This document shows, piece after piece, positions 8,190 through 15,070 of a DNA stretch of 26,569 nt (positions within the stretch are counted from its first letter, which is position 1; each line of letters opens with the position of its first letter). The translations under genes were made by a program, and so were the position numbers. The DNA lies in assembly GCA_024279575.1 (NCBI GenBank), contig JAJRRJ010000072.1, positions 1 to 26,569 of the forward strand, in the 5' to 3' direction. The stretch is from Alphaproteobacteria bacterium. GTDB lineage: Bacteria; Pseudomonadota; Alphaproteobacteria; Rhizobiales; Devosiaceae. The notes under the pieces were generated by a model. It was not told the DNA's origin. It worked only from the letters and a program-made list of their open reading frames with translations, and made no database searches.

Positions 8190-9254
8190 TTAAGCTGCCC
8201 TGTAAGTCAATATGCCCGCGGCATACCGGTCTGCCATTTGCACCAGTGTCAAGGGCTTGATCTTATCTGCCTGCCCGGCACAACCAAAGCGCTCATTGCG
8301 CTCTTTGCACAGGGTAACAACGCGCGCCTTCCCCGGCTTGAGGATTGCACGTATGTCAAACGAAGACTGGTTATTCTGCAAAAACTCGCGCATCGAACCA
8401 CTCATGGCCATGCGAATATCTGTGTCAATATTGATCTTGCGCACGCCTGATTTGATACCGCGCTCCACCTCTTCCAATGGCACGCCAAAGGTTTGCGGGA
8501 TGTCTCCCCCGTGCTGGTTAATCAGGTCCTGAAGGTATTGGGGAACCGTTGAGGCCCCATGCATAACAAGATGCGTATTGGGGAGCTTGGCATGGATTTG
8601 TTCAATCACGTCCATGGCCAGAATATCGCCACTTGGGCGGCGGGAAAACTTGTAGGCGCCATGGGAAGTGCCACAGGCTACCGCCAACGCATCCACATCT
8701 GTTGCCTTTACAAAATCCAGGGCTTCCAGCGGGTCAGTCAACAGCTGGTTGCGTGCAAGCATGCCCTCAAATCCGTGGCCATCCTCTTTTTCACCCGTAC
8801 CTGTTTCAAGGGAACCAAGCACACCCAATTCTCCTTCAACCGAGATGCCGCGAGCATGGGCAACTTCCACAACCGAAGCGGTTTCAGATACATTATACTC
8901 ATATTCCGAGGGGGTTTTGGCATCCGCTTCAAGCGATCCATCCATCATCACAGAAGTAAATCCCATATCCATTGCAGACATGCAGGTGCTCAACTGATTG
9001 CCGTGATCCAAATGCAGACAAACGGGCAAGTGAGGGTAGGTTTCAACAGCCGCCATGAACATATGGCTCAGAAAATGATCCCCAATATATTTACGGGCAG
9101 TTGAACTGGCCTGCAACAAAACCGGCGAATTGGTTTCATCGGCCGCTACCATCACGGACTGGAGTGTTTCCAGATTAGTAATATTGAAGGCGGGCATACC
9201 ATAGCCATTTTCACCGGCATGGTCCAAAAGTTGTCTAAGTGTGATTAAAGCCAT
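8190..9254 (-). CDS. fba: Fructose-bisphosphate aldolase, class II (CbbA-type)
   Basis: This zinc-dependent aldolase interconverts fructose 1,6-bisphosphate with glyceraldehyde 3-phosphate and dihydroxyacetone phosphate. The 354 residues include catalytic D83 and zinc ligand H84 in HLDHGNQ, the FTSVMMDGS segment (99-107), SVEGELGVLG (138-147), zinc ligands H198 in GTSHGAYKF and H232 in VMHGAS, and the phosphate-binding NIDTDIRMA (275-283). The length and the insert after GELGVLG match the Calvin-cycle subtype of class II aldolases common in proteobacteria. The ATG at 9254 follows AGGACAG. It is the first gene of an fba-fbp unit, and a perfect 14-bp palindrome lies 45 bases upstream. With pckA just upstream, the setting points to gluconeogenesis. 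Confidence 0.96.
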   Translation of the reverse strand: MALITLRQLLDHAGENGYGMPAFNITNLETLQSVMVAADETNSPVLLQASSTARKYIGDHFLSHMFMAAVETYPHLPVCLHLDHGNQLSTCMSAMDMGFTSVMMDGSLEADAKTPSEYEYNVSETASVVEVAHARGISVEGELGVLGSLETGTGEKEDGHGFEGMLARNQLLTDPLEALDFVKATDVDALAVACGTSHGAYKFSRRPSGDILAMDVIEQIHAKLPNTHLVMHGASTVPQYLQDLINQHGGDIPQTFGVPLEEVERGIKSGVRKINIDTDIRMAMSGSMREFLQNNQSSFDIRAILKPGKARVVTLCKERNERFGCAGQADKIKPLTLVQMADRYAAGILTYRAA

Positions 9255-9298
9255 TTTCTGTCCTGTTCTGTCTCATATTCATCTTGCATTCAAAATTT

Positions 9299-9312
9299 AT
9301 TAGCGCGCTAAT
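9299..9312. promoter_or_regulatory. Perfect 14-bp palindrome upstream of fba, candidate operator
   Basis: ATTAGCGCGCTAAT is a perfect palindrome centred 51 bases upstream of the fba start, in the 126-base gap between pckA and fba. Its size and symmetry suit a dimeric regulator. The centre is GC rather than the CG step preferred by LacI-family proteins, and it does not match the pckA palindromes, so a different protein may bind. No convincing terminator for pckA is visible in the same gap. Confidence 0.5.
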
Positions 9313-9380
9313 TGCCCAGCATATGGCAACAAATACGATTGTGTTTTGGGGCGGCCTTTGATCACTCAACCACCCTGTTG

Positions 9381-10973
9381 TTAGTTGCTGCTTGCCTGGA
9401 GTTTTTCGAAAGTTTCTGCGAATAATTGCACTAATTTTTGCGCTTGTGCACGATAGGCCAAAGGGTCGTCCCATGTTTTTTCCGGTTCAAGAATAGTCGC
9501 CTCAACACCTTCAATGCCAGTTGGAACTTGCAAACCAAATATTTCATCAGTGCGATATGAGCTTTGTTCCAGTTCCCCACAAAGCGCAGCTTCCAATATG
9601 GTGCGCGTGGTCTTTAGCGCCATTCTCTTGCCCGTGCCGTAAGCGCCCCCGGTCCAACCGGTATTCAAAAGCCAGATATTTGCTGAACTGGTTTCGAGGC
9701 GTTTTTGCAACAATTCCCCATAAACTGTGGGATGCCGCGCCATAAAGGGAGCGCCAAAGCAGGCGGAAAAAGTTGCCTGAGGCTCAGTAATTCCGCGCTC
9801 AGTACCGGCAACCTTTGCGGTGTATCCTGATAAAAAGTAGTAAATGGCCTGCTTGGGCGAAAGTTTTGCAATTGGTGGCAACACACCAAATGCGTCTGCC
9901 GTTAGAAGAACTATATTTTTTGGAGCCGGGGCCGTTCCACTTTTCACGCGGTTGGAGATTGCGCTAAGCGGATAGGCGATCCGTGTATTCTCCGTTACGC
10001 TTGAATCTGAAAAGTCGAGCTCGGAGGTTACCGGATCAAGGGTCACGTTTTCCAGAATTGTTGCAGGCATGCTGGTTGTGGCATAAATTTCAGGTTCGCT
10101 TTCTTTTGTCAGGTTGATGGCTTTTGCATAACACCCCCCTTCCAGATTAAAGATACCATCCTCACTCCATCCGTGTTCGTCATCACCCACAAGAGCACGC
10201 TCTGCCGAGGTGGAAAGGGTGGTCTTCCCGGTGCCTGAAAGGCCAAAGAAAAGTGTTGTATCGCCCTTGCTGCCTACGTTTGCAGAACAGTGCATGGGTA
10301 AAATGTCGGAATCCGGCGCGTGAAAATTGAACAGTGAAAAGACTGATTTCTTAATCTCGCCGGCATAGGCGGTGCCACAAATGAGCACAATATTTCTAGA
10401 AAAATCCAGAGCAATACAGGTAGAGGTTTTTGTGCCGTGGCGGCTCGGGACAGCTTCAAAGTCGGGCATATGAACGATTGTTACGTTGGCCTCAAAGTCG
10501 TTGAGATCCTGCTCAGTGGGACGAATTAACAGGTGGCGAATAAACAATGCATGCCAGGCGCTTTCAGAAAACACATCAACATTGTAGCGCCGCGTGACGT
10601 CTGCGCCGGCAAACAGCTGTTGCTGATAAACGCATTTACCGATTGAGTGCTCAAGCATGTCCTGCAACAGAATGTCGAACTGGTCGGCGTTCAAAGAGTT
10701 GGTATTGTCCCACCAGACAGTGTCCCTGGAAACTGAATTTTTCACGATATATTTGTCACCGGCTGAACGCCCGGTAAATTTACCGGTTGAGGCAACAAGG
10801 GCCCCTTCCCTGGTCGCAACAACCTCACCGCGCCGCAATGCGCGCCCGGCCAGGGAGCGCGTCACGTCATTCTGGCGAACCAGCTTGGCATTTTTATAAA
10901 TCTTGTTCGCTACATCAAGGTTGTTCAACCTGTCTGCATTTTCTTGTGGGTCAATTTGTTGCTGAGCACTCAT
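9381..10973 (-). CDS. pckA: Phosphoenolpyruvate carboxykinase (ATP)
   Basis: It converts oxaloacetate and ATP to phosphoenolpyruvate, CO2 and ADP, the entry to gluconeogenesis from TCA-cycle acids. From the chosen start it has 530 residues, near the usual length for rhizobial PckA. Visible motifs are ALRRGEVVATREGALVAST and GKFTGRSAGDKYIV near the N-terminus, the P-loop GLSGTGKTTLS in the middle third, LVGDDEHGW, FNLEGGCYAKAI and TGWTGGAYGTGKRM. The ATG at 10973 (MSAQQQ) agrees best with family N-termini and has CAGG eight bases upstream. An in-frame ATG at 11002 (MDFSSIQ) has AAGGAG only two bases away and buried in a hairpin, so the true start is uncertain. It is preceded by two LacI-type palindromes and the regulator gene. 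Confidence 0.95.
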   Translation of the reverse strand: MSAQQQIDPQENADRLNNLDVANKIYKNAKLVRQNDVTRSLAGRALRRGEVVATREGALVASTGKFTGRSAGDKYIVKNSVSRDTVWWDNTNSLNADQFDILLQDMLEHSIGKCVYQQQLFAGADVTRRYNVDVFSESAWHALFIRHLLIRPTEQDLNDFEANVTIVHMPDFEAVPSRHGTKTSTCIALDFSRNIVLICGTAYAGEIKKSVFSLFNFHAPDSDILPMHCSANVGSKGDTTLFFGLSGTGKTTLSTSAERALVGDDEHGWSEDGIFNLEGGCYAKAINLTKESEPEIYATTSMPATILENVTLDPVTSELDFSDSSVTENTRIAYPLSAISNRVKSGTAPAPKNIVLLTADAFGVLPPIAKLSPKQAIYYFLSGYTAKVAGTERGITEPQATFSACFGAPFMARHPTVYGELLQKRLETSSANIWLLNTGWTGGAYGTGKRMALKTTRTILEAALCGELEQSSYRTDEIFGLQVPTGIEGVEATILEPEKTWDDPLAYRAQAQKLVQLFAETFEKLQASSN

Positions 10974-11002
10974 TTGATAAACCTGAATTGAAGAGAAATC
11001 CA

Positions 11003-11023
11003 TTGCTCCTTTTGGTAAGGAGC
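11003..11023 (-). promoter_or_regulatory. Hairpin enclosing AAGGAG in the pckA leader
   Basis: On the minus strand TGCTCCTT and AAGGAGCA form a perfect 8-bp stem around a 5-base loop (11011-11015). The 3' arm contains a textbook Shine-Dalgarno sequence, directly followed by an in-frame ATG at 11000-11002. In RNA the binding site would be paired, so the structure could limit translation. If translation starts at 10973 instead, the hairpin is a 5'-leader element of unknown use. Confidence 0.55.
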
Positions 11024-11027
11024 ATTT

Positions 11028-11041
11028 TTGCATGCGCATGC
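11028..11041. promoter_or_regulatory. LacI-type operator 1 upstream of pckA
   Basis: TGCATGCGCATGCA is a perfect 14-bp palindrome with a central CG step, the form bound by most LacI/GalR proteins through hinge-helix leucine insertion. It lies 55 bases upstream of the chosen pckA start and 36 bases past the end of the LacI-family regulator gene. Confidence 0.7.
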
Positions 11042-11051
11042 ACTAGTGGTT

Positions 11052-11067
11052 TTTGCATACGCATGCA
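11052..11067. promoter_or_regulatory. LacI-type operator 2 upstream of pckA
   Basis: TTGCATACGCATGCAA is a 16-bp palindrome with one mismatched pair and a central CG step. It shares its core with operator 1, and the two centres are 25 bp apart. The pair suggests cooperative binding by the adjacent LacI-family protein at the pckA promoter. Confidence 0.7.
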
Positions 11068-11076
11068 AGAACTAAT

Positions 11077-12141
11077 TCAAGGTTGCCAGATTTTTTTTCC
11101 CGCAATGGTAAAAACCGAGTGATTTGGTAGTCTGGCCGACCCGCGCAATATTAACTGCCCCCTCACCTCGCGCCGTTGCGCGCGGCGGCCGGGGTGAGCG
11201 ATTTGCTGGTCAATAATCTTAATTGCCTCTTCAGCCAATGATGCGGCGGGCTGTGAATAAGTGGTCAGATCATAGGCTGAGTGGGATGCTTCGGGTACAT
11301 CATCCACTCCCACAATCGAGATGTCCTCGGGCACACGAAGACCAAATTCGCGCTTCACGACATCAAGGGCTGCAAAGGCCATATAGTCAGAAGCGCAAAA
11401 AATCGCATCTACGGGATTGTCTAAATCAAGCAACTGACGTGTTGCGGCGGCTGCCCCCTGAAAAGAATAGTCCCCATAGGCAATTTTAACAGAGGGAAAA
11501 CCTAGAATTTTGAGGTGACCGACAAATGCCTCCTGCCGAATCTGGCTGGTGTTGGAGCCCTTTGCCCCCCCGATCAAACCAAATTTTTTGTGGCCGCCAG
11601 CGATCAGAAATTCTGCGACCTGTTCGGCTGCTCGTTGATTCTCTCCGCGCACGGTTGAAATGCCTGAAATCTTGCTTTCCCGATTGATCTGCACGATGGG
11701 AATACCATTCTTCTGGCACTGAGCAGTCAAGCCGTGGGAGGGAATTGTTGCGGTTAAAATCAAGGCATCTACCTGATAAGAAAGAACTTTTTCCAATTCC
11801 GGATCAGCGGTTCCGTCGGCGGACGTCGTAAACAAAAGAATATGCCGCCCTGTATCGCGCAAACGTTCCGAGAGCTCTTTTGCCACCTGCGCATAAAAGG
11901 GGTTTTCCAGATTTGATATGGCCAGGGCGACAATATTTGAACGCCTTGTGGCCAGGGACCTTGCCATGAGGTTGGTTTGATACCCAAGGGTTTTGGCCGC
12001 TTCAAGAATACGTTCCCGAGTCTTTTTGGCCACACTTGCACCTGGCGTAAATGCCCGGGACACCGCGGATTGGGATACGCCTGCAAGTTTTGCCACGTCT
12101 GTTTCTGTGGGCGCGCGTTGTGGCCCTTTTACCCGTTTCAA
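11077..12141 (-). CDS. LacI/GalR-family regulator, probably of gluconeogenesis (PckR/CceR-like)
   Basis: This is a 354-residue repressor-type protein. The helix-turn-helix is at residues 13-32 (TETDVAKLAGVSQSAVSRAF), the hinge helix near 56-66 with the DNA-inserting leucine L63 in MARSLATRR, and a periplasmic-binding-protein-like sensor domain from about 68 (NIVALAISNLENPFYAQV) to GVDDVPEASHSAYDLTTYSQP near 278-298. The start is TTG at 12141; an in-frame TAA lies nine bases upstream and the helix-turn-helix begins 12 residues in, so a later start is unlikely. There is no clear ribosome binding site. Its place upstream of pckA, with LacI-type palindromes between them, suggests control of pckA. 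LacI-family proteins PckR (Sinorhizobium) and CceR (Rhodobacter) have this job, but orthology is inferred, not shown. Confidence 0.85.
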   Translation of the reverse strand: MKRVKGPQRAPTETDVAKLAGVSQSAVSRAFTPGASVAKKTRERILEAAKTLGYQTNLMARSLATRRSNIVALAISNLENPFYAQVAKELSERLRDTGRHILLFTTSADGTADPELEKVLSYQVDALILTATIPSHGLTAQCQKNGIPIVQINRESKISGISTVRGENQRAAEQVAEFLIAGGHKKFGLIGGAKGSNTSQIRQEAFVGHLKILGFPSVKIAYGDYSFQGAAAATRQLLDLDNPVDAIFCASDYMAFAALDVVKREFGLRVPEDISIVGVDDVPEASHSAYDLTTYSQPAASLAEEAIKIIDQQIAHPGRRAQRREVRGQLILRGSARLPNHSVFTIAGKKIWQP

Positions 12142-12187
12142 GAGAGGTTATTTCCGATTCGAATTGCTCTGATTTCAGATTATTCTA

Positions 12188-12209
12188 ATGCAATTTTGCA
12201 TATTATGCA
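12188..12209. promoter_or_regulatory. Overlapping dyads upstream of the LacI-family gene, candidate autoregulatory site
   Basis: ATGCAA-TT-TTGCAT (12188-12201) and TGCATA-T-TATGCA (12197-12209) overlap, giving three TTGCAT/ATGCAA half-sites. The same half-site forms the pckA operators. They lie 47-68 bases upstream of the regulator start. Spacing differs from the pckA sites (three bases rather than four between inward half-sites), so binding is plausible rather than certain. Confidence 0.45.
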
Positions 12210-12304
12210 CTGTCTGGATTAAAATAAATATGGATGAAGCAGTTTTGAAATGCGCCAAACCAGAGTGGAAAATACAGCACATGCCCAGACAAAAATTACA
12301 CCTA

Positions 12305-12322
12305 ATTACAGTACAATTACAG
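12305..12322 (-). promoter_or_regulatory. Pho-box-like 11-bp tandem repeat
   Basis: Read on the minus strand the sequence is CTGTAAT-TGTA-CTGTAAT: two identical 7-mers at an 11-base period, one helical turn. PhoB boxes have two CTGTCAT units at the same period, so each unit differs from consensus at one base. It faces the LacI-family gene about 165 bases away, in the 219-base gap after the glycosyltransferase. No phosphate gene is nearby, so function is doubtful. Confidence 0.25.
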
Positions 12323-12360
12323 TGAACATTTTGAAAAATGCCACATTGCAGAAAAACGCC

Positions 12361-13101
12361 CTAATCGGGGCGAATATCAGAATAGCTTTTGGTGAACGGT
12401 TTGCCGGTGAATGTGACCCACAGATAGTTCAGGGTATAGGTGCCCGCGGTTCGAAACACCCCTTCCTCTTCGAGGCGTCGCCCGGAAGTGTACATGGGCA
12501 ATTTGAAGGTCCACTTTACCGGACCAACTTTATGCAGCCGTTTTGCAACATCCGTATCTTCGCCATAAAAAGCAATCTCGGTATCGAACCCCCCCACACT
12601 ATCCCAGGCAGTGCGACGAAGAACAAAGTTCCCCCCTTGAATCATCGATCCAACCCGAAAAACAAAGCGATTGAGGAAATATAGAATATAGGCGAAATAA
12701 TAAAACCCGCGCACCAGCGCCCGCTTATGCCAGGCCAGATCATGATAAATGTAGGGGCCGCTTAAAGCCACAAGATCAGGGCGCTTTTCAAAGGTTGTCA
12801 TGACGGTTGTCACCCAGCCCTCTGGTAACTCGGTATCTGCATCAATATTGGCCACCAGTTCAGCAGTGCAGGCATCAAAACCGGCGCGACGCGCATGAAC
12901 CAGTCCTTTTTTCATTTCGTCAACCACGGTGACGCTCTCAAAGGAACTGGCGATTTCTTTTGTCCGGTCTGTTGAGGCATTGTTGACCACAATGATTTCC
13001 ACGTTATAGCCTGATCGTCTAACCTCCGCCACAACCGAGGTCAGGCAGGCGCCGATGAGAATCTCTTCATTGTAAGCTGGAATGACAAAGGCCAGGTCCA
13101 T
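12361..13101 (-). CDS. Glycosyltransferase family 2 protein
   Basis: This is a 246-residue GT-A fold enzyme that probably moves a sugar from a nucleotide donor to a membrane lipid or surface glycan. It starts with FVIPAYNEEILIGACL, contains IIVVNNASTDRT (36-47), the metal-binding DAD motif at 87-89 (NIDADTELPEGW) and GEDTD at 180-184, where the catalytic base usually lies. One hydrophobic stretch near residues 133-148 (FYYFAYILYFLNRFVF) suggests membrane contact. The ATG at 13101 has GGAG nine bases upstream. It follows the TauE/SafE-type gene by 47 bases on the same strand. No other polysaccharide genes are nearby, so donor and acceptor are unknown. Confidence 0.88.
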   Translation of the reverse strand: MDLAFVIPAYNEEILIGACLTSVVAEVRRSGYNVEIIVVNNASTDRTKEIASSFESVTVVDEMKKGLVHARRAGFDACTAELVANIDADTELPEGWVTTVMTTFEKRPDLVALSGPYIYHDLAWHKRALVRGFYYFAYILYFLNRFVFRVGSMIQGGNFVLRRTAWDSVGGFDTEIAFYGEDTDVAKRLHKVGPVKWTFKLPMYTSGRRLEEEGVFRTAGTYTLNYLWVTFTGKPFTKSYSDIRPD

Positions 13102-13148
13102 TTAGGTGTCTCCAAAAAATAACTCAGCCCTGTTTATGGATTCGCACT

Positions 13149-13883
13149 CTAAAATACAAGCAAACGAACCGCGGCAACAATGACAGCTGCCCGTATCAAC
13201 CATTTGAACAGGCTCAGATTGATCATTTTAAGCACCTTCACCCCAATCCAGGCCCCGAGCAAAACAACTGGCAAAGCATACATATCCAATATCAGGGTCT
13301 GGGGCGTAATGGTGCCCAACTGGAGAAAGAAGGGAACTTTTATAATATTCAAAATCAGAAAATACCAGGAACGGGTGCCAACAAATTTTTCCTTTGTCAG
13401 CCCCATCTGCAAAAGAAATATACCGAAAACAGGACCTGCGGCATTTGCCACCATGGAGGCCGCCCCGGCAATTGCCCCTACAATGGAGGTAATAAGCCAG
13501 CCGCTATTTGGTTTCACCTTAAAATGTTCAACCACCAGAGAAACCAGCAGCCCCACCAGAATTACAATACCGATCAATTTATGGAAAAACTCAACCGGGG
13601 CCAGATCAGCGACAAAGAAACCAATGACGATCCCCACAATGGCGGCAGGAAAGAGCTTAAGCAACACATGCCACTGACAATCCCGGCGATAATAGAGTAC
13701 CGCGATAATGTCAGCGGCGATCAACAGGGGCAGGATTATACCCGGCGAGGCCTTGCCCGGAAAAGCCAAAGCGGCGAGCAAAACAGCCAGAATGCCAACC
13801 CCACCCACTGAGGTTTTGGTAAAACCAATCAGCGCAGAGGCCGCAAAAAAATAGAATAGTTGCAGGATGGTGAGGTCAAACAT
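13149..13883 (-). CDS. TauE/SafE-family membrane transporter
   Basis: This is a 244-residue, very hydrophobic protein with roughly eight membrane segments. It has the family repeats: ASALIGFTKTSVGGVGILAVLL near the N-terminus and VGAIAGAASMVANAAGPVFGIFLLQMGLTKEKFVGT in the middle. Members are linked to export of sulfite, sulfoacetate or related anions and organic acids; nothing here fixes the substrate. The ATG at 13883 has only a weak purine-rich site upstream. The gene lies 47 bases upstream of the glycosyltransferase and 116 bases downstream of the TRAP operon. That 116-base gap (13884-13999) shows no clear terminator. Confidence 0.88.
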   Translation of the reverse strand: MFDLTILQLFYFFAASALIGFTKTSVGGVGILAVLLAALAFPGKASPGIILPLLIAADIIAVLYYRRDCQWHVLLKLFPAAIVGIVIGFFVADLAPVEFFHKLIGIVILVGLLVSLVVEHFKVKPNSGWLITSIVGAIAGAASMVANAAGPVFGIFLLQMGLTKEKFVGTRSWYFLILNIIKVPFFLQLGTITPQTLILDMYALPVVLLGAWIGVKVLKMINLSLFKWLIRAAVIVAAVRLLVF

Positions 13884-13999
13884 TCAAAATGCTTTCTGGC
13901 TTGAAGAATTCGCAGGGGCGCTAAAAGAACCTGTGCGCACTCATGGGCATTCAATCATCTGACTTAACTCTGTGACCTGTATTTTTTGGCCTTCCGGTC

Positions 14000-15040
14000 T
14001 TAATAATCATCTGTTTTAGAATATTCCTCGACCAACGCTTTGGCGGCATCAAAAAGCATTTGCCCTTCAGGGGTTTGTGCAATCCAGTTATCAATGGTTG
14101 GTTGCGCCGCCTCTTTCCAGCGCGCGGTTTCAGTTTCATCCAATGTGAGGATTGAGTTGCCCAAATCCTCTGCCACCTTACGGCCCACAATGTCCCCTGC
14201 ATCCATGGCTGCACCAAACTGGGCGGCAACTTCAATACCGGATTCTGCATTGATAATTTCTTTGAGATCAGCGGGAAGATCATCATAGGTTTTATTGTTC
14301 ATCACCAAAGCAAAGGTCTGGGTGTAAAGGCCATTGTCCCCTGCAAACCCGGTGTGATTGCTGACAAGTTCGGACACTGCAAAGGCGGTGGTGACTTCCC
14401 AGGGGATTGTGGTGCCCGAAATGACACCGGTGGACAGGGATTGGGGGACGGAGGGCAAAGGCATACCGATTGGCTCTGCGCCTAAAGAGGCCAGCATTTC
14501 AGAGATAATTCTTGAGCCGCCGCGCACCTTGCGCCCCGCCAGGTCTTCAAGGGAAGTGAGCGGCTCTTTCATATGAAAGAGGCCCGGCCCATGGGTATGC
14601 ACCGCAATCAGGTGCACATCTTTGAACTCATCCATGGCGTAGGTTTCAACATATTGCTGAAATGCGCGCGATGTATTTTCCCCGTTTGTAACCATGAAAG
14701 GGGGTTCAAAAACTTCAGATTTTGGAAAGCGACCCGGCGTATATCCAAGAACTGTCCAGATAATGTCGGCAACCCCATCGCGGGCCTGATCAAACAATTG
14801 CGGGGGCGCACCACCAAGTTGCATGCCTGGGTAAATCTCAATTTTTATCCGCCCATTGGAGGCGGCTTCAATGCGTTTGGCCCATGGAGCAATGCCATCG
14901 GCGGGAATGGTTGAGGTGCTGGGTAAAAAATGATGCAGGCGCAACGTCACTTCCTGAGCAAATGTATTTCCGGCAAAGGCAATAACCACCAGAACGCTGG
15001 TGAAAAAGGTACGGGCGAAAAATGAGATGATGGTTTTCAT
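14000..15040 (-). CDS. TRAP transporter periplasmic substrate-binding protein (DctP-type)
   Basis: This is the solute receptor of the tripartite ATP-independent transporter encoded just upstream. The 346-residue protein has a signal peptide (MKTIISFFARTFFTSVLVV, likely cut near residue 26) and the DctP layout: TLRLHHFLPSTS, ELR-like SNGRIKIEIYPGMQLGG, the substrate-carboxylate arginine in GRKVRGGSR, and SVPQSLSTGVISG. I use the ATG at 15040 because GGAG lies six bases upstream; an ATG at 15043 and a TTG at 15052 are alternatives. The gene follows the large permease by 30 bases. The arginine implies a carboxylate-bearing substrate. The peptidase at the head of the operon hints at a peptide-like or N-acyl amino acid substrate, which is inference. 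Confidence 0.92.
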   Translation of the reverse strand: MKTIISFFARTFFTSVLVVIAFAGNTFAQEVTLRLHHFLPSTSTIPADGIAPWAKRIEAASNGRIKIEIYPGMQLGGAPPQLFDQARDGVADIIWTVLGYTPGRFPKSEVFEPPFMVTNGENTSRAFQQYVETYAMDEFKDVHLIAVHTHGPGLFHMKEPLTSLEDLAGRKVRGGSRIISEMLASLGAEPIGMPLPSVPQSLSTGVISGTTIPWEVTTAFAVSELVSNHTGFAGDNGLYTQTFALVMNNKTYDDLPADLKEIINAESGIEVAAQFGAAMDAGDIVGRKVAEDLGNSILTLDETETARWKEAAQPTIDNWIAQTPEGQMLFDAAKALVEEYSKTDDY

Positions 15041-15070
15041 CATGGGCTCCAATGCAAATTTAGCACCAGC

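Noticed and set aside
9235..9474. 79-codon frame between pckA and fba
   Set aside because: It overlaps both genes out of frame and looks like a shadow; the gap is better explained as a control region.
10974..11039. N-terminal extension of PckA to an ATG at 11039
   Set aside because: That start lies inside a LacI-type palindrome, has no binding site and would add 22 residues not usual for the family.
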